Notes: generated by a model from the letters alone, not told the origin. Numbered from the stretch's first letter, positions 32,478-39,410 are shown. The stretch: DNA of 64,000 nt from CBDBCU01 sp965243185 (GCA_965243185.1 OZ251531.1:1674001-1738000); one strand, 5' to 3'. A program made the numbers and translations.

Positions 32478-33584
32478 ATGGTCATCCAAAGCATCCGCAC
32501 CGAAACCCAACCCCAACTGATTCCCACCAACGCCGGGCTGCGTACCTGGGCGGCGCCGCCGGAAGCCTTGCAGCAGGAAGTGGTGCCCAATGACCTGTTC
32601 TACATCCGCAATCACTGGACAGAGCCGCCGCAGCTGGACCGCGCTACCTACCGTCTGACGGTGGACGGGGAAGTGGAACGCCCCTTGTCCCTTTCCTTTG
32701 ACGACCTGCTGGCTCTGCCGCAGCGCCGGTTTCAGGTAACTTTCGAGTGCTGCGGCAATAGCCCGGTGCCGGATTATTGGGCGCGAGCCACCCGCACTGG
32801 GTCGGTGATGGAGCAGATTAAGGGCCACGGCATTATGGGCAATGCGGAGTGGGCCGGCGTTTCTCTGGGCGATGTGCTGGCGCAAGCCGGTGTCCAACCG
32901 GCGGCGGTCGAGGTGATGTTTGAGGGCGCCGACAACGGCCCGGATGAAACCGTCGGCGACCCGCCGGAGGTTACTTACGAGCGCAGCCTGCCGCTGGACA
33001 AGGCCCGCCATCCCGATACCCTGCTGGCTTATGAAATGAATGGGGAGCCGCTGCCGCTGCATCACGGCTTCCCCCTGCGCTTGCTGGTGCCGGGCTGGTA
33101 CGGGATGACTTCGGTCAAGTGGCTGGTCGGCATCCACATTCTCAACCACGAGTTCCAGGGTTTTTACCAGAAAGAACGCTATATGACCCAGAACGGCCCG
33201 GAGGATGAAAATTACTATACCTACCACACCCGGATGAAGGTCAAATCCATCATCACCAACCCGGCTCCGGGGGAAATTCTGCCGGCCGACGGTTATACCC
33301 TGGCTGGGGCTGCCTGGTCGGGCGAGGATGAAATAACCCGGGTGGACATCAGTACCGACGGCGGGCAGAGTTGGAATCCGGCCGCGCTGCTCCCCCGGGC
33401 CGGCGTCTATGCCTGGCAGCGGTGGACTTATGATTGGCGGCCGCCGGTTCCGGGCCGCTATACGCTGCTGTCCCGAGCCACCAACCGCAGCGGCGAAACC
33501 CAGCCTATGGAGTTTCCCAACCAGTGGGATGGCCGCGGCTACGGCAACAATATGGTGTTTCCGGTAGAGGTTCAGGTGCGTTAG
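32478..33584 (+). CDS. Sulfite oxidase-like molybdopterin oxidoreductase
   Basis: A 368-residue protein with the oxidoreductase molybdopterin domain (YRLTVDGEVERPLSLSFDDLLALPQRRFQVTFECCGN) and the C-terminal Mo-co dimerisation domain (VKSIITNPAPGEILPADGYTLAGAAWSGEDEITRVDISTDGGQSW). Cys91 or Cys92 in ECCGN would be the Mo ligand. The WYGMTSVKWLVGIHIL motif is typical of this family. Members oxidise sulfite to sulfate or reduce related S- and N-oxides. No Tat signal is visible, so this form is probably cytosolic. It ends the putative sulfur operon and is followed by a terminator. A MoaD-like gene at 50821 could serve cofactor synthesis, but it is distant. Confidence 0.92.
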   Translation: MVIQSIRTETQPQLIPTNAGLRTWAAPPEALQQEVVPNDLFYIRNHWTEPPQLDRATYRLTVDGEVERPLSLSFDDLLALPQRRFQVTFECCGNSPVPDYWARATRTGSVMEQIKGHGIMGNAEWAGVSLGDVLAQAGVQPAAVEVMFEGADNGPDETVGDPPEVTYERSLPLDKARHPDTLLAYEMNGEPLPLHHGFPLRLLVPGWYGMTSVKWLVGIHILNHEFQGFYQKERYMTQNGPEDENYYTYHTRMKVKSIITNPAPGEILPADGYTLAGAAWSGEDEITRVDISTDGGQSWNPAALLPRAGVYAWQRWTYDWRPPVPGRYTLLSRATNRSGETQPMEFPNQWDGRGYGNNMVFPVEVQVR

Positions 33585-33629
33585 GGGTGTGGCGGCAATG
33601 CTGCCGGACGGTCAAACCGGGAATCGGTA

Positions 33630-33662
33630 GGGGCAACCCTTGGGGGTTGCCCCGTTCCTTTT
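33630..33662 (+). terminator. Terminator after the sulfite oxidase-like gene
   Basis: GGGGCAACC (33630-33638) pairs with GGTTGCCCC (33645-33653), followed by GTTCCTTTT. No gene is visible in the remaining bases to 33732. Confidence 0.7.
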
Positions 33663-33732
33663 GGATTTGGCACCGCTGCCTGACTTGCTCATTCCGCAAC
33701 AAGTTCAGGGTGAGAGCAGCAAGCCGGCAAGG

Positions 33733-33915
33733 TCAGGGCAAATACTTGATGGCAGTTACAACCAGACCGGCGATGATTAGCGTCCCGGCCAGAATTTGCC
33801 ATTTTGCCCGCTCCACATCGGCTTTGGTCGCCAAGGGTTCGTAGGCTTTGGCAAGACCGCTGGTTTCCTTTTCGACCTCTCTCAAGCGATCGTCCAGCTC
33901 AACGTTGGTAGCCAT
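33733..33915 (-). CDS. Small membrane protein with coiled coil
   Basis: A 60-residue protein: an acidic/basic helix (ELDDRLREVEKETSGLAKAYEPLATKADVERAKW) followed by one C-terminal membrane segment (ILAGTLIIAGLVVTAIKYL). The order is like that of phage XhlA-type hemolysin-associated proteins and other small coiled-coil anchors, but the similarity is only architectural. The start is ATG 33915 with a weak ribosome site (TAGGGA). It lies just outside the left mobile element, whose end is 70 bp away. Confidence 0.5.
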   Translation of the reverse strand: MATNVELDDRLREVEKETSGLAKAYEPLATKADVERAKWQILAGTLIIAGLVVTAIKYLP

Positions 33916-34023
33916 AGTTCCCTACCGACCATTTTGGGCTATTGTAAGCGCAACACCGGCTTAAGTCAAGCGGGCATCAAACCCGTAGGCGAGTGCAAAA
34001 CCCTTCCGTAGCCCCTTCAACAA

Positions 34024-34051
34024 AAAACAGCCCGGAATTCCGGGCTGTTTT
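34024..34051. terminator. Symmetric terminator at the left end of element copy A
   Basis: A perfect 28-bp palindrome, AAAACAGCCCGG and its complement around AATT, gives a GC stem flanked by A and T runs, so it stops transcription in both directions. It would isolate the tRNA from transcription entering from outside the element. Confidence 0.85.
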
Positions 34052-34076
34052 CATTTCACCAATCTTGAATTTTGCC

Positions 34077-34105
34077 TGGACATTACACCCGCCAAGTTTT
34101 ATAAT
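34077..34105 (+). promoter_or_regulatory. Promoter of the element tRNA, with structured leader
   Basis: TGGACA (34077-34082), a 17-bp spacer and TATAAT (34100-34105) form a good promoter about 108 bp before the tRNA. The leader contains a 9-bp hairpin (34115-34123 with 34146-34154) and a GCAACC/GGTTGC hairpin near 34182-34195. Confidence 0.7.
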
Positions 34106-34212
34106 TTGGGTTAGTCCCGGCGTAGCGTCGTTTGGAGGCTTCACCACGCCGGGATTATGGAACCCTAACCGCCTGCGGCGGCGCAACCTTGGTTGCACAG
34201 GGTTATATGTGC

Positions 34213-34304
34213 GGAGACGTGTCAGAGCGGTCTAATGTGCTTGGCTTCAAACCAAGTAGGGTGTTGCAGCACCCTCGCGGGTTCGAATCCCGTCGTCTCC
34301 GCCA
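34213..34304 (+). tRNA. Class II tRNA, anticodon UCA (tRNA-Sec-like or opal suppressor)
   Basis: A 92-nt tRNA with encoded CCA. The acceptor stem GGAGACG/CGTCTCC has 7 bp, the discriminator is G, the T arm is GCGGG-TTCGAAT-CCCGT (5 bp), the anticodon arm is CTTGG-CTTCAAA-CCAAG, and a long variable arm (AGGGTG, 6-nt loop, CACCCT) marks class II. The anticodon at positions 34-36 is UCA, which pairs with UGA. Canonical bacterial tRNA-Sec has an 8-bp acceptor stem and a 6-bp D stem. Here the acceptor stem is 7 bp and the D stem is short and weak, as in tRNA-Ser. It is thus either an unusual tRNA-Sec or a serine tRNA changed at one base (UGA to UCA anticodon). Both classes are charged by seryl-tRNA synthetase and have G73. 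Confidence 0.9.
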
Positions 34305-34405
34305 TACCTTCTCCAAGGTATAGGCTACGCCGCAACTGTCAATAGCCAAAACGATGAGGAAAATTTATCATCCTCTTCGCAACGCTAGAAATGTGGAGGG
34401 AAACG

Positions 34406-34849
34406 ATGAACAACGAAGAGTTCATTAGCCACTTGGCGGCCAAAATAAAGGATTGGGAGGAGAAACGGCGTAATCTTGACAAGGGTATCGAGTCTATGAC
34501 CCATACCCTTCGGATATTCGAGAACGACCAGACGACTGCTGACCCTGCTCCCGGCAGCCGTCCCAACACCCACACCGCCGAACTGACGGGTGCCATCTAT
34601 GACGTTCTGCTGGCGGAGCGGCCCTTGCACCGGAAAGTCATTTTGCAAAAGGTGACCCAAGCCGGCATTTATGTCGGCGGCCAGAAGCCCTTGGCTGCGC
34701 TGGGTTCCTACCTCAGTCTGGATAAGCGTTTCAAGAATGTGGCGCGAGGTATCTGGACACTGGCTGAAGAGCCGGGCGATATGGGTGGCCACGACGCTGA
34801 CGATAGTCCTTTGCGTCCGGTAGCTGGCTTTGCGGAGGAAAACCTCTGA
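34406..34849 (+). CDS. HARE-HTH-like winged-helix protein, ends in UGA
   Basis: A 147-residue protein starting at ATG 34406 behind GGAGGG; an in-frame ATG at 34391 precedes that site. The N-terminal third is a charged helix (EEFISHLAAKIKDWEEKRRNLDKGIESMTHTLRIFEND). After a linker comes a winged helix (AELTGAIYDVLLAERPLHRKVILQKVTQAGIYVGGQKPLAALGSYLSLDKRFKNVARGIWTLAE), which fits the HARE-HTH pattern found in restriction and chromatin-linked proteins. It probably binds DNA, perhaps the element ends or promoter. The UGA stop and a second UGA three codons later are the only stops between it and the transposase in the same frame, so a readthrough fusion of about 602 residues is possible. Confidence 0.75.
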   Translation: MNNEEFISHLAAKIKDWEEKRRNLDKGIESMTHTLRIFENDQTTADPAPGSRPNTHTAELTGAIYDVLLAERPLHRKVILQKVTQAGIYVGGQKPLAALGSYLSLDKRFKNVARGIWTLAEEPGDMGGHDADDSPLRPVAGFAEENL

Positions 34850-34865
34850 ATTCCCTGAATACTGA

Positions 34866-34895
34866 CAGTTGCCTGTAGCGAGGAGCGGGCAACTG
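34866..34895 (+). promoter_or_regulatory. Stem-loop after tandem in-frame UGA codons (SECIS-like candidate)
   Basis: CAGTTGCC (34866-34873) pairs with GGCAACTG (34888-34895), and TGT/GCG can extend it to about 11 pairs, leaving an apical loop AGCGAGGA. The loop begins about 19 nt after the UGA at 34856-34858 and about 28 nt after the one at 34847-34849. Published bacterial SECIS rules ask for 16-37 nt and an early G in the loop, which this meets. It could equally be an attenuator or a readthrough-promoting stem. Confidence 0.45.
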
Positions 34896-34984
34896 CGGTA
34901 AAATGGATACATACTGAACGGCGGAACCGCCGGGGTCTGACACACCCCGACGGTCCCTTAACCACAAGGAAGGACGAGTTCCCG

Positions 34985-36214
34985 GTGGTCTTTGACTATT
35001 CTAGCGGAAAGGGCGCTTTTCCGCAAATTCCCCACTGCTATCCCGACCTGCAAGCGGTATGCGCCGTCATTGAGTATGCGGACGCGGAGCTGCTAGAGCG
35101 GTTGCAGGATTACCGCCGCTACACCGGGCGCCCCGGCTACCCGCTGCGAAGCTTCTGGCGCGCCTATATCGCTAGGTGCGTCCTCAACCTGCGGGACACC
35201 AACGACCTGATAAGGCGTTTGCAGGACGACCCCGGATTGCGGGCAGTCTGCGGATTCGGCGACCAGCTGCCGCACCGAACTACCTTTAACCGCTTTATCC
35301 GGCGGCTGGCGGACCACAACGACTTGGTAGCAGCCTGCTTGACCCGGGTGTCGGACCGGGTCAAGGAATGGCTGCCTGACTTCGGGCGGGAAGTGGCAGT
35401 GGATGCTACGGCGGTGCCGGCCTACAGCAATCCGCGCCACCCCAGCGACCCGGAGGCAGCTTGGGGCGTGGCCCATTCAGCTCAATCCGCCAATAAGGAC
35501 GGCAAAGAACGGTTCTTCGGCTACAAAGTCCATTTGGTAGCCGATGCTAACCATGCCCTGCCTCTTTCGCTGAAAGTAACTGCCGGCAATCGCAACGATT
35601 CCCCGGAACTGCGCCCGTTGATACAGCAGGCTAAAGCCCAACATAGTTGGTTCCAGCCCTTTGCCGCCATCGCTGACCGGGGCTACGACTCCAAAGAGAA
35701 CCACCATTTCCTCCACGACCAGCACGGCATCATCCCCGTTATCCATATCCGCAAGCCGGCCAACGCCGAGTTTTACAATGACATCTACACCCCAGCCGGG
35801 ACGCCCACTTGCTTGGGGAAGGTTCCGATGGAATACGAGGGAACTAACGCGGACGGGCATCACCTTTACCGTTGCCGGCTGGAAGGCTGCCACCTCAAGC
35901 AGTCCCGCCGCGGCGGTATCCCCCACTGCGACACTGAGCATTGGCAAGACCCGATGGAGGATATACGGCTTTTCGGGGCGATACGCCGGGACAGCCCGGA
36001 ATGGAAGTCCCTGTATAACAAAAGGTGGAGCGTTGAGCGGCTGTTCGGAGCAGTGAAAGATTCGCGCTCTCTGGAATACCATCACGTTCGGGGGCTGAAA
36101 CACGTTACCCTGCACTGCCTGATGTCGTTCCTGACTTACCAAGCCCGGGTGTTAGTGAACCTGCAAGCCGGCGATAAGGAAGGGATGCGCCGTATGAAGC
36201 GGCGCATCCCCTAA
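34985..36214 (+). CDS. DDE transposase of the 3188-bp element (IS5/IS1182-like)
   Basis: A 409-residue protein from GTG 34985 (AAGGAAGG about 10-18 bp upstream). The N-terminal DUF772-like domain (GRPGYPLRSFWRAYIARCVLNLRDTNDLIRRLQDDPGLRAVCGF, HRTTFNRFIRRL) precedes an RNase H-like DDE_Tnp_1 domain: first Asp in EVAVDATAVPAYSN, second in AAIADRGYDSKENH, Glu in KRWSVERLFGAVKDS. A His/Cys-rich insert (YRCRLEGCHLKQ---GIPHCDTEHW) may bind zinc. The frame is open upstream through 45 codons to the winged-helix gene except for two UGA codons, so the true product may be a fusion made by UGA decoding, with GTG as an alternative internal start. It ends in TAA. Confidence 0.88.
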   Translation: MVFDYSSGKGAFPQIPHCYPDLQAVCAVIEYADAELLERLQDYRRYTGRPGYPLRSFWRAYIARCVLNLRDTNDLIRRLQDDPGLRAVCGFGDQLPHRTTFNRFIRRLADHNDLVAACLTRVSDRVKEWLPDFGREVAVDATAVPAYSNPRHPSDPEAAWGVAHSAQSANKDGKERFFGYKVHLVADANHALPLSLKVTAGNRNDSPELRPLIQQAKAQHSWFQPFAAIADRGYDSKENHHFLHDQHGIIPVIHIRKPANAEFYNDIYTPAGTPTCLGKVPMEYEGTNADGHHLYRCRLEGCHLKQSRRGGIPHCDTEHWQDPMEDIRLFGAIRRDSPEWKSLYNKRWSVERLFGAVKDSRSLEYHHVRGLKHVTLHCLMSFLTYQARVLVNLQAGDKEGMRRMKRRIP

Positions 36215-36265
36215 CCCGGTTCTCCCAGCATTGACAATCCTCGTTCCAGCCGCTATTTTATCCCT

Positions 36266-36377
36266 GCTACGGATACCAAGTCTTTGGGAATACCCTTGTG
36301 TTTGTTGGACTTATCACTGAAGGGCAGGCTTGCTTGCCCCCTTGTCAGTCCAACGTCCGGGACTAGGTATCCGTAGC
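36266..36377 (+). ncRNA. Structured RNA candidate in the element
   Basis: An outer stem pairs GCTACGGATACC (36266-36277) with GGTATCCGTAGC (36366-36377) and can extend inward past one mismatch (AGTC/GACT). Inside lie a small GGG-AATA-CCC hairpin and a stem GTTGGACT/AGTCCAAC that encloses an AAGGG-GC / GC-CCCTT hairpin. The result is a branched fold of about 112 nt between the transposase stop and the lipoprotein start (36417). It could be a leader, a riboregulator or an RNA used in transposition. No known family was recognised, and both copies of the element carry it. Confidence 0.45.
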
Positions 36378-36416
36378 AAGAGCCTAGCCTAACGCTGCAA
36401 GGGGGTTCCGATTTAG

Positions 36417-37070
36417 ATGAAAGCCCTGTTTCCCCTGGTCGCCTTGCTCCTCCTCCTTTCCCTGACCGCCATTGCCTGCGCTGCCACCGCCCCTACCGCC
36501 ACCCCGTTTCCCACCGCTACCCCCACTCCTGCGCCTACCCCTACCCCTGTCCCCACCGCCACTCCGCTACCCACGGCCACGCCTGCGCCTACCGCTACGC
36601 CCACCCTGCCTATACCCACTCCAACTATCGACAAGACCGCTACGTGTCCTGATACCGCCTCCCTTTACCAGTCGCTGGAAGTCGTTGACTGGAAGGAGTG
36701 TCCGGTCATCGAGAATGGCGTCTTGCGGGCTTCGGGGACTGTAAAGGGCGAATACATACTCATGTATTCCGACATTATTGCAACCTTCGCTGTCAAAGCG
36801 CAGAACAGCGACCAGGATATTGCGGTTATCATTAGTCCCTCCCACCCCAGCGTCCGCTTTGGTCCGAACCATCCCGTATTCCGACCTCAGGCTAACCAGA
36901 TAGTCGCAACGCACTATCTGGTGACTTTGCGGATATTTGAGGTCGAAGCCCCGGTAGGCGCTATCATCGGCGATACTAAGACGCCGGTTGTTTTGCTGGT
37001 TTGGGGTCAGACACCGGACGATTTGCGGCCGGTTCCCCTGGCTATTCAGCCTGTAGGTCACAGCGAATAG
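36417..37070 (+). CDS. Element-borne lipoprotein with Thr-Pro linker
   Basis: A 217-residue exported protein. The signal peptide MKALFPLVALLLLLSLTAIAC ends in a lipobox-like TAIACAA; a TPTPAPTP-type linker runs to about residue 65, and a compact domain with two Cys (TATCPDTASLYQSLEVVDWKECPVIENG) and beta-rich sequence follows (VAVKAQNSDQDI-type strands, VRFGPNHPVFRPQANQIVATHYL). I do not recognise the domain. Passenger lipoproteins on insertion elements can act in surface exclusion or attachment, but nothing here shows that. The linker style matches host lipoproteins (29545), so the cargo may derive from this or a related host. Confidence 0.8.
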   Translation: MKALFPLVALLLLLSLTAIACAATAPTATPFPTATPTPAPTPTPVPTATPLPTATPAPTATPTLPIPTPTIDKTATCPDTASLYQSLEVVDWKECPVIENGVLRASGTVKGEYILMYSDIIATFAVKAQNSDQDIAVIISPSHPSVRFGPNHPVFRPQANQIVATHYLVTLRIFEVEAPVGAIIGDTKTPVVLLVWGQTPDDLRPVPLAIQPVGHSE

Positions 37071-37110
37071 CCGCCATCACCGCCCGGCTAGTCAATACCA
37101 GCAAAGAAAC

Positions 37111-37145
37111 AGCCGGGCCGGTAAAGTTCCGGCCCGGCTTAATTT
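37111..37145 (+). terminator. Terminator at the right end of element copy A
   Basis: AGCCGGGCCGG (37111-37121) pairs with CCGGCCCGGCT (37129-37139), and TAATTTT follows. It stops lipoprotein transcription 28 bp before the terminal repeat. Confidence 0.8.
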
Positions 37146-37230
37146 TCCAAGAAAGACCTTTTGCACTCGCCTAAAACCCGCAGAATATGCTACAATAAAC
37201 CCGCAAATCCGCCGTCAAGGGGACTCCGAA

Positions 37231-37614
37231 ATGCTGGAAACCAAACAAGTCAGCGTCCTCTTTGCCGATGCCCGGAATCACTATGCCCAAGCCCTTGACC
37301 AACTGGAACAGGGCAACCTCCAAAAGGCGGCCGGCAAGGCGTGGGACGCTACCTTGAAAGCCACGGACGGTTTGATACTGGCGCGTACCGGGCGGGAACC
37401 GGGGGACGACCGGCAAACCTTTACCGAAATCCTGACTTTGGGATTAGCTGACCCGGACTTGAAAGACCTGGGGTTCCGCTATGGAGTTCGCTGTGGACTG
37501 CTCTTTGAGCATTGTTTCTGTGATGGCGTCGTTGAACCGCCGGACGACTTGATTGACGAAATTCGCGAGACTGCCGGTTACATCCGGGACGCCGCAAGGT
37601 TGGCCGGGAAGTAG
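37231..37614 (+). CDS. PaREP1/HEPN-like helical protein
   Basis: A 127-residue all-helical protein. The first half, VSVLFADARNHYAQALDQLEQGNLQKAAGKAWDATLKATDGLILARTG, has the PaREP1-type pattern A--L---GN---AA-KAWDA. The second half, FRYGVRCGLLFEHCFCDGVVEPPDDLIDEIRETAGYIRDAARLA, aligns with the frameshifted gene that follows. HEPN-type proteins are often RNases or partners of nucleotidyltransferases, but no R-x4-6-H catalytic motif is obvious here. It starts at ATG 37231 after AAGGGGA, just outside the right end of element copy A. The distant pair at 56554 and 57220 has the same helical motif. Confidence 0.65.
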   Translation: MLETKQVSVLFADARNHYAQALDQLEQGNLQKAAGKAWDATLKATDGLILARTGREPGDDRQTFTEILTLGLADPDLKDLGFRYGVRCGLLFEHCFCDGVVEPPDDLIDEIRETAGYIRDAARLAGK

Positions 37615-37619
37615 CTTCT

Positions 37620-38002
37620 ATGCTGCAACGCGAACCGGTAGTTGCCATCTTTGCCGACGCTCGTACCCTTAATGCTGACGCTTTGGCGCAAATGCAGCAG
37701 GGACATTTGCGTAATGCCGCCGAAAAGGCGTGGGGAGCCGCCCGCCGCGCCGCGGCCGCCCTTATTCTGGCCCGTAATGGCAGCGCGCCGCGCACTGCCG
37801 GCCAAGCCGCCCGGAGCATCCGCGCCTTGGCCCGCTCAGATCCGGCGTTTCCGATTTTGCCGACGGTTACTTTTTCCGCCAGTCTTTCCTGCACGGCAAA
37901 TGTTTTTATGACGGAGTTTGCGAACCGGCGGCGGAAGTGATTTTCTACATCCAGACTACGCTGGGCTACATCCAAACCGCCGAAACTTTGGCCAGGCGGT
38001 AG
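37620..38002 (+). pseudogene. Second PaREP1/HEPN-like gene, frameshifted
   Basis: The frame opens at ATG 37620 (MLQREPVVAIFADARTLNADALAQMQQGHLRNAAEKAWGAARRAAAALILARNG), parallel to the preceding gene. Near 37850, after SDPAF, the homologous sequence switches frame: DFADGYFFRQSFLHGKCFYDGVCEPAAEVIFYIQTTLGYIQTAETLARR ends at TAG 38000-38002 and aligns with the end of the gene at 37231. One base appears to be missing. The unshifted frame ends at 37940 with an unrelated tail. It starts 5 bp after the first gene, so the two were a tandem operon. Confidence 0.75.
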
Positions 38003-38022
38003 TTTCCGGCAGGAGAAATGCC

Positions 38023-38697
38023 TTGTCCCAACTGATTGACTTGACCCTTACTTTGGGCAGCGAGCGGGTGGCGCCGGTGCCGGGGCTGCTGGGCGTCTGC
38101 ACCGAGCCGCTGCATACCCACCAGTCCCACGCCCGTTCCAACACCAAGCTGACTTTGGCAACGCACATCGGCACCCATGTGGACGCTCCCTATCATTTCC
38201 ACGCCGACGGGGTAACGGTCGAAAATATGCCCTTGGAGCGGTATATGGGGCCGGCTTTGCTGCTGGATTTGCGGTCAGTGGCTCAAAGCCTGACGCCGCT
38301 GTCCGTTGCCGATTTGCAGCAGGCCGGCGGCAGCGCGGCGGCGGCCCGGGATAAAATCGTCATCCTGTTCACCGGTTGGGCCGCCGCCGAATCCGGCAGC
38401 GCGCGGTTCTATTCCCAAGGCCCCTACCTCAGCAACGAAGGGGCGGCTTACCTGGCCGATGCCGGTGTCAACGCCGTGGCCGTGGATTTTCCCATTGATA
38501 AACATCCGCCCACGCCGCAGTCCACCATTGATGATTTCCCGGTGCATCGGCTGCTGTTGGGGCAAGGCATTCCCCTGATTGAAAACCTGATCAACCTCGA
38601 CCAACTGGTGGGGCGGGATTTTGAGCTGTGGGCGTTGCCGATCAAGCTGAAAGATGGCGATGGGGCGGCCGCCCGGGCCGTGGCCCGCATCCGGTAG
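38023..38697 (+). CDS. Cyclase-family metal-dependent hydrolase (kynurenine formamidase-like)
   Basis: A 224-residue protein from TTG 38023, chosen because AGGAGA lies 6-12 bp upstream and the family N-terminus LIDLTLTLGSERVAPVPG follows at once. The metal motif HxGTHxDxPxH is present as THIGTHVDAPYHF, and VILFTGWAAAESG, LADAGVNAVAVDFPID and HRLLLGQGIPLIENLINLDQL complete the fold. Members hydrolyse N-formylkynurenine, isatin or other cyclic or formyl amides; the tryptophan pathway is not present nearby, so the substrate is open. It lies between the two element copies. Confidence 0.87.
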   Translation: MSQLIDLTLTLGSERVAPVPGLLGVCTEPLHTHQSHARSNTKLTLATHIGTHVDAPYHFHADGVTVENMPLERYMGPALLLDLRSVAQSLTPLSVADLQQAGGSAAAARDKIVILFTGWAAAESGSARFYSQGPYLSNEGAAYLADAGVNAVAVDFPIDKHPPTPQSTIDDFPVHRLLLGQGIPLIENLINLDQLVGRDFELWALPIKLKDGDGAAARAVARIR

Positions 38698-38709
38698 CCG
38701 CCGATTGCG

Positions 38710-39366
38710 ATGTCCACCGCTCTTGAAACGCCAGCCGACGCAACGCCGATCCTGTTGGCGACCGGCAATCAAGCCAAGCAGGATGCCCTGCGGCAACTGT
38801 TGGCCGGCTTGCCCTTATCCCCGGTTGCCCCGGCTGAATTAGGCTTGGCATCTTTTGACCCGGCGGAGACCGGGGAAACCCATTTATCGATCGCCGCGGA
38901 CAAGGCGGCGGCTTGGTCACGGCAAACGGACCTGATGGTAATTGCCAGCGATGGCGGGCTGGTTATACCGGCTTTAGGGGCTGATTGGGAAAGCCGCTAT
39001 ACTCGCCGCTTTGCCGGCCCGGCGGCCGATGATGGGGAACGGCGGCGGCGCTTGCTGGAAATGATGGAGCATTGTAGCGGCCCGCAACGGCAAGCCTCCT
39101 GGATCGAGGCTTTGGCGATCGCCCGCCACGGTCAAATCCTGCATTCTTGGGAATTGGCTGGCGGCAGCGGTATCATCGCCCGGGAACCGCCGGCCGGGCC
39201 GCATCCGCCCGGTTTCTGGGTGTTTCCCCTGTGGTATTTTCCCCAATATGGCAAATACTACAATCAGCTGACGGTGGGGGAAAAGGCGGATTTGGGCGAC
39301 CATTGGGCCGCCCTGCGGGAACGGGTAAGGGAGTGGGGGGAGAGTCTGGATTTCTTGCCAGTGTAA
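38710..39366 (+). CDS. Non-canonical purine NTP pyrophosphatase-like protein (RdgB/HAM1)
   Basis: A 218-residue protein starting 13 bp after the cyclase gene. The ITPase-fold landmarks are ILLATGNQAKQDALRQLL (nucleotide-binding start), LSIAADKAAAWSRQTDLMVIASDGGLVIPALG (catalytic Asp region) and a late FWVFPLWYFPQYGKYYNQLTVGEKADLGDHWAALRE. Classic RdgB removes ITP, XTP and dITP. This protein is diverged: the usual GPFGYDP motif is replaced by PPGFWVFP. It may act on other modified nucleotides, or be a divergent housekeeping copy. Confidence 0.78.
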   Translation: MSTALETPADATPILLATGNQAKQDALRQLLAGLPLSPVAPAELGLASFDPAETGETHLSIAADKAAAWSRQTDLMVIASDGGLVIPALGADWESRYTRRFAGPAADDGERRRRLLEMMEHCSGPQRQASWIEALAIARHGQILHSWELAGGSGIIAREPPAGPHPPGFWVFPLWYFPQYGKYYNQLTVGEKADLGDHWAALRERVREWGESLDFLPV

Positions 39367-39410
39367 CCGGCGCCGGCGGGTAGAGGATAGCCGCGCCGCC
39401 AACGGCCCGG

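Larger units (their letters stand above)
33986..37173 (+). mobile_element. 3188-bp transposon carrying a UCA tRNA, copy A
   Basis: The element starts TAGGCGAGTGCAAAA and ends TTTTGCACTCGCCTA, a perfect 15-bp terminal inverted repeat. It is flanked on both sides by AAACCCG (33979-33985 and 37174-37180), a 7-bp target duplication. In order it holds a symmetric terminator, a promoter, a tRNA with anticodon UCA, a winged-helix ORF, a stem-loop, a DDE transposase, a structured RNA candidate, a lipoprotein and a second terminator, all reading rightwards. A second copy lies inverted at 40937-44124. The proteins of the two copies are identical, so movement is recent. One transposase with short ends makes it an insertion sequence with cargo. 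It landed in intergenic DNA before the gene at 37231. Confidence 0.93.

Noticed and set aside
34213..34304. Evidence for a genome-wide change of the UGA codon to sense
   Set aside because: Many genes here end in UGA at the expected position (for example 22118, 26733, 28566, 29269, 46094, 47222, 48397), and conserved proteins show no internal UGA, so UGA is still a stop.
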